Assembly (NCBI RefSeq): GCF_964355755.1
Contig: NC_092672.1
Location: 8,744,001 to 8,808,000, forward strand
Direction of reading: 5' to 3'
Source: Antedon mediterranea
Lineage: Eukaryota; Echinodermata; Crinoidea; Comatulida; Antedonidae
Length of the DNA stretch: 64,000 nucleotides
Under the pieces are notes generated by a model. The model searched no databases, was not told the origin of the DNA, and worked only from the letters and a program-made list of their open reading frames with translations. The position numbers and the translations under genes are program-made. Below are positions 1 through 12,350 of the stretch, one piece after another (the first letter of the stretch is position 1; every line of letters begins with the position of its first letter).

Positions 1-34
1 AATTTTCAATATCACCTTGAATCTACTATAGTTT

Positions 35-2250
35 AAAGGCTGGTTTCCTGTCGACGTAAGAACATCACTTTTGTTGCGACTACGTCGATTTGTCGTAAGA
101 AATGCGGATTTTACAGGAAACCGATTACGATCGAAAATTTATAAAATCGACGCAACGTAAGAAAAATGGTAACGACAAACGATTTTACAGGAAACCGATG
201 ACCTAACCATTGTTGCGTTACGACGTTTTCTTCCGATTTTACAGGAAACCGGGATTTTTTATCTTACGCTTGAATGAACGCCCTTGCGTCACGTTTCTTA
301 CGTCTCTTACGAAAGTTGACTTGAAGTCAACTTTCGCAAGAGAAGTAAGCGCAATCGTAACAAGCAACCAATGAGCGACAAGAGTTATGACGTAATGTGT
401 ATGTCCTTATAGTGAAATAAAGCCGGACAATAACATTTGTATGTATTTAATACTATAATTTTAGCCTAATCATGTTCTAATCAGGGAGTTTTAGGGTTGA
501 GGGATGGGAAAGCGGATAGATGCAAAGAGGAACAATTTTTAAATATATTTTTATGCACTCAGTAACGAAATATTTTTTTCATGTTTTATAGGCCTATAAA
601 TAATATACCTCTAAATACAGTAAAATATTTGCGATTTAATACTTTGTTAAAACTGTCACTGTCATAATCGATTGAAATATAGTCACGATACACCACTACG
701 ACGTTTATATTTTTGGTAATTATTAATTAATACAAACGTTGAGAAGGAACTGTCAGTATAGGTTATTTGTATATAATAATGTGTTTATATATCTAACAGT
801 AGAGCCTATCCACAATCTCAGTAATAAGTTTATTTGTATATATTTTTATATTACATCTAACAGTACGAACATTCACAGTAAGAAATGTTCGATTCAAATG
901 AGGACCAAAAATAGGTAATTATAATAGGTATTTACAGTATTGTTCAAGTTTATTCTCAAAGGGCCCATATATTTACCTACCGTATGTGTTAAACCAAGGG
1001 CTCATAAATTTACCTACTTGTGTTAAACCAAACTCTGGCAGACTGAGAGATTGGGATGTTCCATTTATCGCAAATCAATACATTTGTATAATCGTATATT
1101 AAATCAAAATAGTATTTTTTAAAGAAAATCGGCCTGTCTTCAACATTATGATGCTGTACTCTAGCTGTTCAACCGGTTTTCAGCTATTAAAAACAATTAT
1201 CGTAGGAGGAGATAGGAAAATGCGAAGCCTCCTTGCATTTTTGTGGCGGGTATTTTTCAAGATGGACATCCATTATTAGACAGTGTATACCACGATCGGA
1301 AAACACCCCTATTTGGGGCAAATCGTTGAACCTAAATTCGTTTTAATCGTCAATAACTAATTATCTAACTTAATTTAATTAGTAAACAGGGTTACATCAG
1401 GTGGTTAAAATCAGTACCGAAAGTACGAACCAACTTTATATACCATCGAGTAAAAATTCTAGAAGTAAAGCGCGATTTACCGAATTTTGCCCTTACGTAA
1501 ATTTATATATAGATTATAGGCCTGTAAATAATAGGTATCTTACTGCGGTAGTACTATCTCATGCTTGATTAGATATGCTTATAGGCCAATAGGCCAATGC
1601 CTAGTCTAGGGCCTAGGTAGGTCTAATAATAATAGGAATCTCGAAATGATTTGCCTTTTTTTAATTTTGAAAACTATTTAAGGCTAGGCCTAGAAGGCCA
1701 GGATAATTAATTCATATTTTGATTCATACAAATAATACATAGGCCTACTAGCCTAGGCTAGTTTGATTATTTGGTCAAATCAATTCCTATTAGTAGCCTA
1801 CGGTACCGTACAGTATTAATTAAGTATTTTACTAATACTAGGGCCTAGCTTATCTACTGAAAATAACATGTTGGTGTGCTGCACTGACAGGTAGGCTACA
1901 ATAACAACATTCAACATTTTGCGCGAAAAATGATAAAACCCGCTCTAAAAAGAAACACCAATCAGAGATGTTGTTTCAAATACGTCATAAATCCGACCGA
2001 CGTAAGAAAAAAATTTCAACTTTCGTAACAACACTAAAATCGACGTAAGCATACGACGTGTGTTTCACAGCCAAAATTTCAACTTTCGGGAGCAGCATAA
2101 CTACAGATGTTTCTCTGCGGCCCGACACGATCTTGACTAACGTCAACGACGTCAATTTTGTCTCAACTTTCGTAAGAGACGTAAGAAACGTATGAAACGC
2201 AAGAATCGTTGCAAAATTCGACTTCTTACGTCGACAGGAAACCAGCCTTT
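35..2250. mobile_element. 2.2-kb non-autonomous DNA transposon with perfect 28-bp TIRs
   Basis: The ends at 35-62 and 2223-2250 are perfect inverted complements over 28 bp, beginning AAAGGCTGGTTTCCTGTCGA. Inside the left end the motif CGATTTTACAGGAAACCG recurs at about 111-123, 182-200 and 234-252. A second inverted match pairs about 293-323 (ACGTTTCTTACGTCTCTTAC) with 2163-2191. The left flank has TTAA overlapping the tip and the right flank TTAC, so a degenerate TTAA (or TA) duplication is possible. No open frame of useful length lies inside, so it cannot encode its own transposase. The superfamily is uncertain. Confidence 0.75.
690..1386. repeat. Dispersed repeat, copy 1 (inside the 2.2-kb element)
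   Basis: This interior segment is clearly similar, with many substitutions and small indels, to 8486-9048. Shared blocks include the stretch around TGTTCCATTTATCGC, the block TTTTCAAGATGGACATCCAT and the block GAACCTAAATTCGT. The similarity ends at ATTAGTAAAC in both copies. No coding potential was seen. Confidence 0.7.
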
Positions 2251-2258
2251 ACCAATAG

Positions 2259-2391
2259 AGAAGCAACGACGTAACGCAACGTAAGGGATTTGACCGATCA
2301 CAAATGATGGATTATACGGTTACTTGTCATTGGTCAACTTGCGTGCGTTGTGTCTACGTCCTTGCGTTGCGTCCAAGTGGGAACCAATCTG
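2259..2391. mobile_element. MITE of the GGTTCCCACTAG family (degenerate)
   Basis: It starts with GCAACGACGTAACGCAACG and ends with the inverted equivalent, CGTTGCGTCCAAGTGGGAACC. The centre carries the family's ACCGATCACAAATGATGG / TTGTCATTGGTCAA pair. The left tip is damaged. It directly abuts the right end of the 2.2-kb TIR element. Confidence 0.6.
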
Positions 2392-4290
2392 TAGTACGGA
2401 GTTATTATCAATTTCGGGGCCAAGTTTAAAATTTTATAATAAACAATATATACTTTATACACGGAGCTACACTTTTAATGTCTACGTTTAGTATTTTGAT
2501 TGAATAATGACATAATAGTGGAATATCACAACATCTTGTTACATGATCAATAGATGGAATTGTTAGGCAATCACACGCATTAATTTTGATAAAATCTAAT
2601 AAGTTAAAACCTCTATTCTTAAATAACATTTTTTTCGAAGCCATAGTTAGTGTTATGATTGCTAATTTTAGCTTAATTGATTATTTATAACAAATTTTGA
2701 ATTACCGTTACTAATTTGAGAGAATCTTTAAAATAATTATCTAAAAACCCACAAGCTACAGAACTAGTATGCTATATATAAATTGCTTTAAGGACAATCA
2801 ATTTCAAGATTACAGTTTTTTCGATTAGTGGGCTGATCAACGATTTTATATTTAAAATGACTGATAAAAGCCTACGGCATAAAACACAGATATGAAAATG
2901 GGGTTTTAAAATGTACTGTATGTATTCATTATAAAATTACTTTGTGCCAGTAACGGAAATATTAATTGCTTAAAAGTCCTGAAACTACGCATGCGCATTG
3001 TGTTTCTGGATTTCATCACTAATCCCTAGTTGAATAATATAAAAGTATAAAATAATAATAAAAGTGGGTCAGCTGTTCGCTGGTGTGACGATTATTAGCA
3101 AAAAAAAAAAAAAATAAATAAATAAAATAAAACAAAAGATACAATATTGAAATTTACACAAATAACATACTTGTTTTTAAATAAATGTATTGTATTAGGC
3201 TTATGTATACGGGCCTGATTGCAATGTTTAATTTTAAATCGTATGTAGTTTAATGCAAGAATAAACAGTTTTTCAATAATCAATAGCAAATTTAAACCCG
3301 GAGCTTCCCTTTAAATTTTTCTTAGACTGTACCCGAAACAACTATATTAAATTAAATTTACATAATAAAGAGTCTCACGACGTTGAAACTGTCGGCGACA
3401 GTGCGACAGAAAAGGAAATGATACTGGTTTCTAATCGCTGATATTATGATTTCAGGACTAGACTATTATCTGTAATCATGTCTTCAGTATTACTAAAATC
3501 GTACGTCTAAAAATAAAGTGAAAGTCTTAAAACAAGGCCATATACATTTCTGCAGTCGCGTGCTCAAATTTGAGGCAATGTTTACCGACCGACCGACATA
3601 GTAAGCTGTAGATTCGCGTTTGCACGAGACTAAAAACTTGAATGGTGTAGCGTATATTTTATCAGTTTTGTCATGTCATGTTCACACGATATGAGAGGCA
3701 CGGGTGGGTGTGAGTTCAGTAGGTGTGCCAAGATTTACTTCTATTCAACAGTATTGATTTTTTAAAGTAGCGGCGGAAAGTAGGCTACAAAAGAAAAGTA
3801 TTTTCTTAAGACAAGTACCGTACTATATGTAGTAAATACTTTTATGTCAATGACACTCATTCGTGTAAGTATCTCAACAGATTTGATGAGTACCTATACT
3901 CATTATAATAATCATCTCGTCCCGCAACGAGTGAAAAATGTTATCTTTATTTAAAATGTAGTTTACACAGCCGGTTATATAGCCTATGTACGTATTTGTA
4001 AGGATGAAGTCTGAAGATTTTATGTCAATTTCAATGCAGGTCAGTCGGTAATAATTAGGCCCATGTTACGATAGAATCATTTTGTATTTATTAACAAAAT
4101 AGGCATGACAAGGGTTTGTTAACGTACCAATGTAAAGACACATAGCTTTAGGTATCACACAGTTGTGTATTTTAGGTCATCATACAGTTAGTTCGTCAAG
4201 TGATCGCCGTATGGTGAAAGTAAGCCAAGATGTATTGGAACATATTATTATTATTTGTTCATTTCACCTTATTTTTAGACGGTGCCAATC
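2392..4290. other. Non-coding stretch, no gene recognised
   Basis: AT-rich DNA without a convincing exon. It contains a short dispersed repeat at about 3531-3609 that recurs at 37271-37370. It also has a segment near 2430-2480 (TTTTATAATAAACAAT ... CGGAGCTAC) that recurs at about 9961-10002, and part of it near 3297-3313. Confidence 0.5.
3531..3609. repeat. Short dispersed repeat with GACC-rich end, copy 1
   Basis: ACAAGGCCATATACAT, then TGCAGTCGCGTGCT, then a run of CGAC/CCGA units and ACATAGT(A/G)AGCTG. The same order of blocks occurs at 37271-37370, where it interrupts a MITE. Confidence 0.6.
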
Positions 4291-4299
4291 AAGGGGCCC

Positions 4300-4575
4300 C
4301 CCTTGATCAGTTATGATATGATAAGTTTTGTGTGTGACAGTGGCTGTGTGTATACTATTACATCGGGGTAACACCTACTGGTCTCGAAAGATGTACTAGG
4401 TTCTTTAGAGTCCACATGATCCAGATGTGTACAGTAGACCTATGGTTTATAGCCCTTATCCGAGAAGACTCGTTCTACCACCAGAACCATGGAGCGAGTG
4501 AGGCTCGAACCATTGATGTTAATATGGCATGCAGGGTGTTTAACCGCTCACTCATTAGCTGTAGTGTTAGGTCTC
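4300..4575 (-). mobile_element. tRNA-derived SINE
   Basis: Read on the minus strand, a tRNA-like head carries an A-box-like GAGCGGTTAAACAC (complement at about 4537-4550) and a B box GGTTCGAGCCT (complement at 4501-4511). The two are spaced as in RNA polymerase III promoters. A body follows with TCTCGGATAAGGGCTATAAA, TGTACACATCTGGATC and a segment ending TCGAGACCAGTAGG. Head plus conserved body is typical of tRNA-derived SINEs. The exact ends and the TSD were not determined. Confidence 0.65.
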
Positions 4576-4589
4576 GTGTAGGTTAATTT

Positions 4590-6187
4590 AGTGGCAATGG
4601 AATGGCCATATCATCAGATTTTGGTGTTGCCGTTGGCCAGGGACAGAAAGAAAGAACAAGATGACATCTGGTAAAATCTTATAAAATCATCTTAGAATTG
4701 TGGTGTGATTTTGAAATACAATACAGATGTATAATACCAATTATCTAGCACAACTACTTTATCTGTAAATATATATGTTATATCCATAATTTATGGTGAT
4801 ATAGATTGTGTATGTAATGTAATGCTGACCGATGTTTCATTTTTTCAGTACAAACATATATATCTCGTATAAATAAAAACACGGCTATCCATAGACATTT
4901 AATAATGTTCTACTCTGGAATAAGGTTTTGCTATATAACGATCAATACATTTACCAATATAGAATTTAATCAAAAGGGAGCAGATAAGAAGCTTACTATA
5001 ATGAGTCCCAAGACCGGTGAAAAAAATCCAATACAGTTAGGCCTATGGCATGGACAATGGCGGCGTGGTTTGTTTGCCAGTTTCAGTACAGTTCTATTTT
5101 GTGCTTATAAAATTAATTGTTTGATCTGCATTATTGATATAATCTTAAGTTATTACATTTTCATGTCATTTTTTATTCTCAATTGTGATTTTCTAACCAA
5201 ACCAGATCCATGCGGGTCCCGAGGTTCCGATATACGTTTTCAGAGGTTAGGCCTATACTGTTTAGGTCTTAACTTACGCCAGCTGCTATATGCTTTGTAA
5301 CGTTCGTCCTGATTCACTACATGTTATTCTAGTCTACGGTAGACGTAGAATCTTGATCTATGTGGATCTATATAAAGTTGGCAATGATGAATATATATCT
5401 TAGTTTAGGAGGTCGTGCTGTTAGATCAAACAATGACATTGGCATTAAGCTCATACTGTTTGTTGTACTAGTATAGTATAAACATGATATCTAAAAATAG
5501 TAACATGGTCGTTCTTTAAATAATTTTGCCAGAATGTTAGATTAAAGTAAAACTTCTATATCTTACAATAGAGGTTAAAGATGAATAGTATATTTTTCAA
5601 ATGTATAACATCGTACAATCAAAATGATGGGAAATCTAAAATAGGGACATAGCCTAGCGAGTATACATAAAACTGGGTGAACACAATGTCAGAGTGAAAT
5701 AATATTTTGGAAATTAAACTGGCCTTTGAAATTACAAATACAAGACATGCATTACAAAGGAACTGTGTAGTAAACGGTATTAACAGTAGGCCTATTCGTT
5801 ATGATTTCATACCCAATTCAATTGAAGATGACGTTTGTTTCTTCCTCGATCACGGAGCATGGTGATAGTTTGTGTCGTTGTGGTTCATGTAATCTAATCT
5901 TATTCAAAATGTGGCACATAATGTTTACACATTTAATTTACAATTAAGATGATCATAAATCATTTGATTGATTATTGTATATTAAATTCATGTATAAATA
6001 TTTATAGAAAACTGCAGATCGATGATCTTTAGAAGATGGCGACAATAAATGAATGTATAATGATTTATTTAGTTTTCGTGTTTTACAGAATGTTTTGCAT
6101 TCTCATGCTTGCTCACAAAATATGTATTCCAAATTGCTAACATGTAGGCCTACATTTGTTTTTATGTTTTAGTTTCTTTGTCCTATA
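4590..6187. other. Non-coding stretch, no gene recognised
   Basis: A plus-strand open frame at 4905-5300 shows no family resemblance, no repeated structure and no flanking exon, so I do not call it a gene. The rest is AT-rich DNA with several GGCCTA words. Confidence 0.45.
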
Positions 6188-6191
6188 ATTA

Positions 6192-6679
6192 GAGAGGTTT
6201 CGCAATCTTACGAATACGATAACGAAAACGGATACGTCACGCACACGTATTCGTTTTCGTAAGCCATAAAAAAAATCTGTTTCGCATGGCAACGAAATAT
6301 TGAGGCGCGTCTAAAATATGACTGCGGTAAATTTGAGCGAAGCGCAGGTACGTGTTGCTTGGTGCTTGGCTGCCTAGGCCTAGCGTAACATCAAAGCGAG
6401 TGAGGACTTTAAAAACTGCTATTTATCAAAATTGACTTGGCATTTTAGTAAATTACTTTCAATAAATCTATAATTATATTATAATCATGAATCATTCCTC
6501 AATCAAATGCAAAATGTGCAAAATAGATCAAAAACTATACTCGTTTTGTAGTTACGAATAAAGACTGGTGATATTCGTCAACACGAATACGCTTTACGAA
6601 TACGAAATGGGGATCAGCTCAAAAGTTTCACAAATGTATGACGTATCCGTATCGTATTCGTAAGGTTGCAAAACCTCCC
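6192..6679. mobile_element. 488-bp TIR element, ATTA-flanked
   Basis: The left end GAGAGGTTTCGCAATCTTAC and the right end (reverse complement GGGAGGTTTTGCAACCTTAC) match at 26 of 29 positions including the following GAATACGAT. Subterminal GGATACGTCA is also shared. ATTA occurs on both sides (6188-6191 and 6680-6683), consistent with a 4-bp TSD. There is no transposase frame inside, so it is non-autonomous. Confidence 0.7.
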
Positions 6680-6683
6680 ATTA

Positions 6684-8485
6684 CCACAGCAGTTGTTACT
6701 GCTTTGTGAATTATTTTTGTATATTAATTATTGGATGTAGTAGGTCTATATAGACAGTTTTTCTATTTATATAGTCTTGTTCAATGTACAATCATAATTT
6801 GCCGTATTTAAAATGTTTATTATTGTTAAATGAAATATCTGAACATTTATGATTTTGTTTTTATGATTATTAGGCTATTTAGGCCTATATATCAAACATT
6901 GTTTAGGGGTTGGAATAAGACAAGTTCTTTTACTTAAATAAAAACAAATGTACGGTGTGTAAAATTTAGTTGTTTAGAGCCATTGATGATGAGGAAGGAA
7001 GCAACTTGTTGTTTTTAAATTGTACAAGAAATTTGTACAAGATCAAAAAGACTGGTAAGCTTAAATAAAATTAATCCAGTTTCTGGAAAAAAAAATCTTG
7101 CAATTTATGAGCAGAATTACTTTCTTGTGATCAATCGAGTATAAATCAAGTAAATACATGTGTGTCAAAACAAAATGACAAGTCAGTCAAAAATCAGCCA
7201 AGTCAAATAATCAGCCAGTCACACATAAGTATAACGTATATGTATCAGAGAATTGAAATATTTAAAAAAAAAACAGAAAAAGCACGTACATTACGTTTAC
7301 AGTTTCCCGACGATCAATCAATATATTTACTACTACTGTAGTAATCACGGATAAACACGGTGGACCTATTCGAATTGAAGTCTGTAATTATTGTGAAATG
7401 AATGAATTCAGAAATGATGATTGTCGTTCTGTATTGAGTGAAAAAAGACACGAAAATATCTTGTGCAGAAAGAAAAAAGCGAGCTCAATTTATATAAAAA
7501 ACCCCAAAATATTAAAAAAGCAAACGTTAATTTGCCAACAAACGTTTTCCAAAAATTTGCAGAAGTTAGGCCACGCATCTTCTTGACAAACTAGTTTTAA
7601 ATATATACTAGTTGATATAACAATTACATAAGGTACATAATAATGAATCGGTATAACTAGAAAATATGTTCTCCAAGTAGTTCGAAGCATTTAAAAAATG
7701 AAAGCAATTTAAGAACAAAATACTGTACAATAAACAAATATTCTAGAAATCGTTTGTACAAATCCACAAGATAAAAGGGTTTATGTATGTTTTTTTAGCT
7801 CATATTTTATTATGCCCTTGATGGTAAAGGTTGTATCAATTCGTCTACTCGTCTCCAGGCCTAACTGTGCAGTGTACAGTTTTCCAGTAGAGTGTCGACA
7901 ATTAAAGTAATCTTGTGTTACTACTTTACTTAACAAGACAGACAAAAAGTAGGCCACTTTGATTCTATTTTCTAATATTGTCACAAACAAATCCAATACT
8001 TGAATAACGTGTTCGCTGTTTTTCATTTCCAGGTATATTACAAGGTATTTTAGAGGATTGACAGCGATACAGTTGCCATGCAGCGCCATTGGCTAAATGT
8101 CAGACATGCGCCAGTAATGATTTCGGACATTAATACTTACGCACGCGCATTACTCCTTCATAGTAATCATTGTGGAGATATTGGGAGAGTTACAACATTG
8201 ATGTTCTATTTATTCATGAATTTCTTTGGTATATACCTGAATATCATCATAACATACACGAGATGGAAAACAAAACTGCAAAAAAAGTATTGTATTGTTT
8301 ATTATCGTCCATCCTTCGTAACATTCTCCGCATCCTCTACTATTCACCAATACACCAGTATCTCACGTACTGCACATATCACTCTTTTTTTCCTTCAAAC
8401 TCTTTCCCAATCTCCTATTCTTCTAAAAGTTTAAGACATCATCAATCTTTTGCAACAATATATTCTCAAATACTAAAGTACACGT
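6684..8485. other. Non-coding stretch, no gene recognised
   Basis: Several short open frames on both strands at 7400-8490 overlap one another and match no family I recognise. No plausible exon with splice sites was found. Confidence 0.45.
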
Positions 8486-9048
8486 AACCATACACCACGT
8501 TTATATTTTTTGTTATCAATTAATACAAACGAACGATTTATGTATGAATTGTCTAAAATAGTTATAACACAGAATTGCAATACTATAAATCTATTTGACC
8601 TAAAGGTTTAAAGTTTATCCCCCAAGGGCTCACTGTACCTACTTTTGTTATACCAAATATTTATACTGGGAGACAGAAAGATTGGAATGTTCCATTTATC
8701 GCCAATCAATACGTTTGTATAAAAAATTTTGGTCTGTCTTAAACATTTATAAGATGCGGGATAAGATGCTGTACTCGACCGGCTTTCAGCTATTATTAAA
8801 AGCAATTATTGTAAGAGATCTATAGGTAAATGCAAAGCATCCGCGTACAATTGTGCGGGTACTTTTCAAGATGGACATCCATTAGACATTGTAAACAAAA
8901 CTGAACCTAAATTCGTACAATTGTCAATAACTTATTATCTTATCAATTTAATTTAACTTTCTTTACACATTTTTGTATACTGTTAATTTGAAGAAAATAA
9001 TAAATACTTTGATTGATTGATTGATTGATTGCATCTCAATTTAATTAG
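8486..9048. repeat. Dispersed repeat, copy 2, interrupted by a short LINE 3' end
   Basis: A diverged copy of 690-1386 in the same orientation, here without the TIRs found around copy 1. Copy 1 continues smoothly through CTTAATTTAATTAGTAAAC. In this copy about 80 bp with an AATAAATACTTTGATTGATT-type tail interrupts that point. Confidence 0.65.
8956..9035 (+). mobile_element. Short LINE/SINE 3' end with (GATT)n tail and TSD
   Basis: The insert ends in AATAAATACTTT followed by four GATT units. It is flanked by TCAATTTAATTTA at 8943-8955 and TCAATTTAATTA at 9036-9047, which fits an 11-12 bp TSD. The uninterrupted site is seen near 1367-1386. Confidence 0.6.
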
Positions 9049-10005
9049 TAAACCCAACCTATTTCCATCATTTTGGATACTTTTTAACTGATCATGTTTA
9101 AATTTTGTTTCTGTTTTATATACCTTAAGAGCTATCTAGCACGAGCTTTCTTGGAATTGCCCGCTCTTTTTGTGTATTCTTTTGCTTCTTGTATTCGGCA
9201 AAAAATTGTATCAATTTCCATTGAATGTGATTGATGATAATGTGGCCTGGGAGCAGGAATATGCTACTGCTAGAATGAACTCATGACTCATTATCCCATT
9301 TATTAAAAAAAAAAACAATAAAGTGCACAGCAAACATGATAAATATAACTACTGTACTCAATTATATAAATCTGCACTTTGGCAAAATGATAATCTTGGA
9401 TTTCAATAAATACGTCCGAGATACAAGAAACCGCTATCAAAGACGATTTATTGGGATCAAGCTTTTAACCATCAATTGATGACGTTAGTAATGAGAATGA
9501 ACTTATATATACAAACGATTTATGACATTGTCTAATATGTAAAATGATTGATGGATGGTACTTTTATTGAGTATGGGGCGCAAGAATAAACAAATCTGTA
9601 TACGATAGAGCTTGTGAATGTGTTCCTGCATAGCGCCCCCTAGCTCTTTGCCGCTAGGTGAATTACTTATTCCCTAAACATCTACGTTGTTACCATTGTT
9701 GAATAAATGCTTACTTAAACATACTCTAATCAAAGAAATGTCCGCGCTATCGTGTTATTTTGTACATTAATTATGTCACCATCCTAATCATTAGCAACAA
9801 AATCGCGGAGTCAAATTCAAATAAAGACGGATTGTGTATAATGTAACAACGTATTATCATTAGCAAACAAAGAGAACATTCTTTAATCACGGATAAATGA
9901 CTGTAATATAATGTTATGTTCCGGATGTCAAGTTTATATAATCATAATAAATATAATTGTAATTTTATAATAAACAATTTACATATTAATTCGGAGCTAC
10001 CCTTT
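9049..10005. other. Non-coding stretch, no gene recognised
   Basis: AT-rich sequence without recognisable exons. The last 45 bp before the MITE (TTTTATAATAAACAAT ... CGGAGCTACC) repeat a block also present at about 2430-2480. Confidence 0.45.
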
Positions 10006-10110
10006 AAGCTTGGTTTCCACTAGAACGCGCAACTAAAGTGATTTGGCCTATCACGACACGACGGATCACTGCTTACGTCATTGTGTTGCGTCATAGTGGG
10101 AACCAAACTT
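10006..10110. mobile_element. MITE of the GGTTCCCACTAG family (short copy)
   Basis: It begins AAGCTTGGTTTCCACTAGAA and ends TAGTGGGAACCAAACTT, which are inverted complements. The left flank reads TTTAAG. About 105 bp, shorter than the ~175-210 bp copies. Confidence 0.65.
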
Positions 10111-11187
10111 TGACCATGAATAGGCTAATAATGCAAATGCTATTTTAGTGATCTTTTGTCATTCGACGCACGATTTATTAGTGTACGTTTAATTAAATGA
10201 AATTATAATGTATTCATAATTATTAATCGATTTCATATCAACACACTGTTATAACAAAATAAAAATAATTATGTTATTGTCCCTGAAAATGTATCTTCTT
10301 TTAATAGAGAATTTAAAGTTTGACAGGTCTATTTCCCCTGAATGCATAATATAATAATTAGATATTGATTCAAATTTCACTGAGATTACCAGCTCTAGAA
10401 AGTATCTTATATTTTGCAATTATTCAAATTGCCTTGTAATCTTATTTTGCAGGAATCAGTTTTTTCCGAATTGTATGGAATAATTACGAATTGATACTCA
10501 CTATATCAATGTACTTCTCAATTGAATGGGGAATACATGAAGGTTAATTCACAATTCACATTTTTTTTTTTCCAAAATAATATAAATACAATGACTATGA
10601 AAATAGTTTTTTTTTTTCATATTTAGAAAAAAAATGCCAAATGAGCAAATTCAGTCACTACGGTCTCATTCTTAAAGATTAGAAAACAACAAATACTACA
10701 TTGTAGAGATCCTTTACATAAACAGTGTCTTTTGGAGTGAAGTTGTTTTTTTTTTGTCAAGAGAAAAAACACCGTTGCTCAAAAAGAAAAAAAAAACATA
10801 CTCGCATTATTAGTTACATAAATTGGTTATATCCGTGGTTTGTGATTATGACAGGCCTACTATTATTTTTAATTCTTTTTTATATTATACACCTAATTTC
10901 GATTCTTGTAATTTCATTGGAGGATTGTGCGCCTCATTATATTCAATAACAATTCCTAGCCTTTCGTAAACGTGTTAATAATAACAGAATAATGATTGTT
11001 TATATTCATGAAATGGTAAAAATAATTTATGAAATGTTATGAATATTATGAAATAATTGGTACCAATGCATTTAGAACAATTCATTATTTGTAAATTATT
11101 AATTGTTCACCAATATTCACAATAACCAATAACCAATAGGTGGAATTTCAAATGTATTCTGAACCTACTCCATTGGTCAATTTACTA
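10111..11187. other. AT-rich non-coding stretch
   Basis: Poly-T and poly-A runs at 10561-10630 and 10747-10797, and no supported gene. The 74-residue frame at 10725-10949 comes from A- and T-runs followed by a hydrophobic stretch and has no recognisable match. Confidence 0.45.
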
Positions 11188-11372
11188 AAGCTTGGTTCCC
11201 ACTAGCGACGCAACGTAGCGCAACCTACGCAACGTAAGAAATTGCCCTTACAATAATAGTGTTTTCCCCCGCCTGCGTGAAATCAAACCTACGATATTTG
11301 TGATTACGCAATACAGAACTTTGTTTCAATACGTCGTAGCATTGCGTTACGTCGCTAATGTGAACCACGCAA
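11188..11372. mobile_element. MITE of the GGTTCCCACTAG family
   Basis: The left end is AAGCTTGGTTCCCACTAGCG. The right end contains TTGCGTTACGTCGCTAATGT then GAACCACGC. The interior has the CCTACGCAACGTAAG / TTGTGATTACGCAATAC blocks shared with the copies at 12131-12350, 30236-30434 and 33243-33450. Confidence 0.7.
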
Positions 11373-11953
11373 TTACGTGTTCCAATCGTTGACTAAATTG
11401 AAACTGACTTTTTAGATGATTGACAAGATTGATTATCCAATCAATCATCGGACTATTATTGAAATATTACTACAGTACTTTTGACTCATCGAGTGTTGAC
11501 CCTTCAGCAAAGAGATACGGTCATGACATTTGAAATTCTCTGAATATTACATATTTTGACATTCTCAAAGGTTAATTCATTAATAACACCCAATGTCGAT
11601 TCGAATAAACAAAGTAATTGGTTGGAGGTACACATTTTAACTGAGGACACAACGGTAAGTTACCTAATCGGTGACAGTGGCTTAGCCTGCTTTTGTGATT
11701 TCATGACAGCTATAGTGATTACGATATTTTCTCCTTACGTCATGTTTGTTTAATTTATTGATTTGTATTATATTTTGTAAATATCACGGTGTATGACGCG
11801 ACGGAGGACATGAAAGTTTAATCAAACATCTAACTTAAGATTTAAGTGAATTTAGTATTACCACCAAGTTATTCTTGTATGACACGAACAGACAGTTTAC
11901 CTGCACCTTGAGTTTTCTGCAGAAATCAAATATCTAAGGCCATATGCCCTATT

Positions 11954-12130
11954 AAGCTTGGTTCCCACTAGAACGTAACGCAAGGACGTAAACGCAACGC
12001 AAGCGTTTTAACCAATGACAAGCGAAGTTATAGACAGCAATCACAAGCGAATAAGCCATCGCTTGTGATTGGTCAATTCACTTTCGTTGCGTTACGTCCT
12101 TGCGTTGCGTCGCCAGTGGGAACCACGCTT
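11954..12130. mobile_element. MITE of the GGTTCCCACTAG family, TTAA-flanked
   Basis: The left end is TTAA then GCTTGGTTCCCACTAG and the right end CAGTGGGAACCACGC then TTAA. Arms are long and nearly palindromic (AACGCAAGGACGTAAACGCA against TTACGTCCTTGCGTTGCGTC) and enclose AACCAATGACAAGCG / CGCTTGTGATTGG. A TTAA TSD is seen directly. It is back to back with the next copy. Confidence 0.8.
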
Positions 12131-12350
12131 AACGCATGGTTCCCACTAGCGACGCAACGTAACGCAACGCAGCGACATATTGACGCAAAGTTCTGTATTG
12201 AGTCACAAGTGGGAACCGACGACGCAACAGTGCTGAAAACAACATCGCGGGTTTGAGTTCACGCATGCAAGGGCAAACACATTTATTGGAAGAGCATTTT
12301 CTTACGTTGCGTAGGTTGCGTTACGTTGCGTCACTAGTAAAAGGTAACTT
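12131..12350. mobile_element. MITE of the GGTTCCCACTAG family, adjacent second copy
   Basis: It begins GCATGGTTCCCACTAGCGAC right after the TTAA that ends the previous copy. It ends CGTTACGTTGCGTCACTAGT with a damaged tip before CTTAA. Its interior is of the CGACATATTGACGCAAAG subtype, unlike its left neighbour, so two subfamilies lie side by side. Confidence 0.7.

Noticed and set aside
4905-5300. 131-residue plus-strand frame
   Set aside because: No domain, no biased composition and no flanking exons; likely chance.
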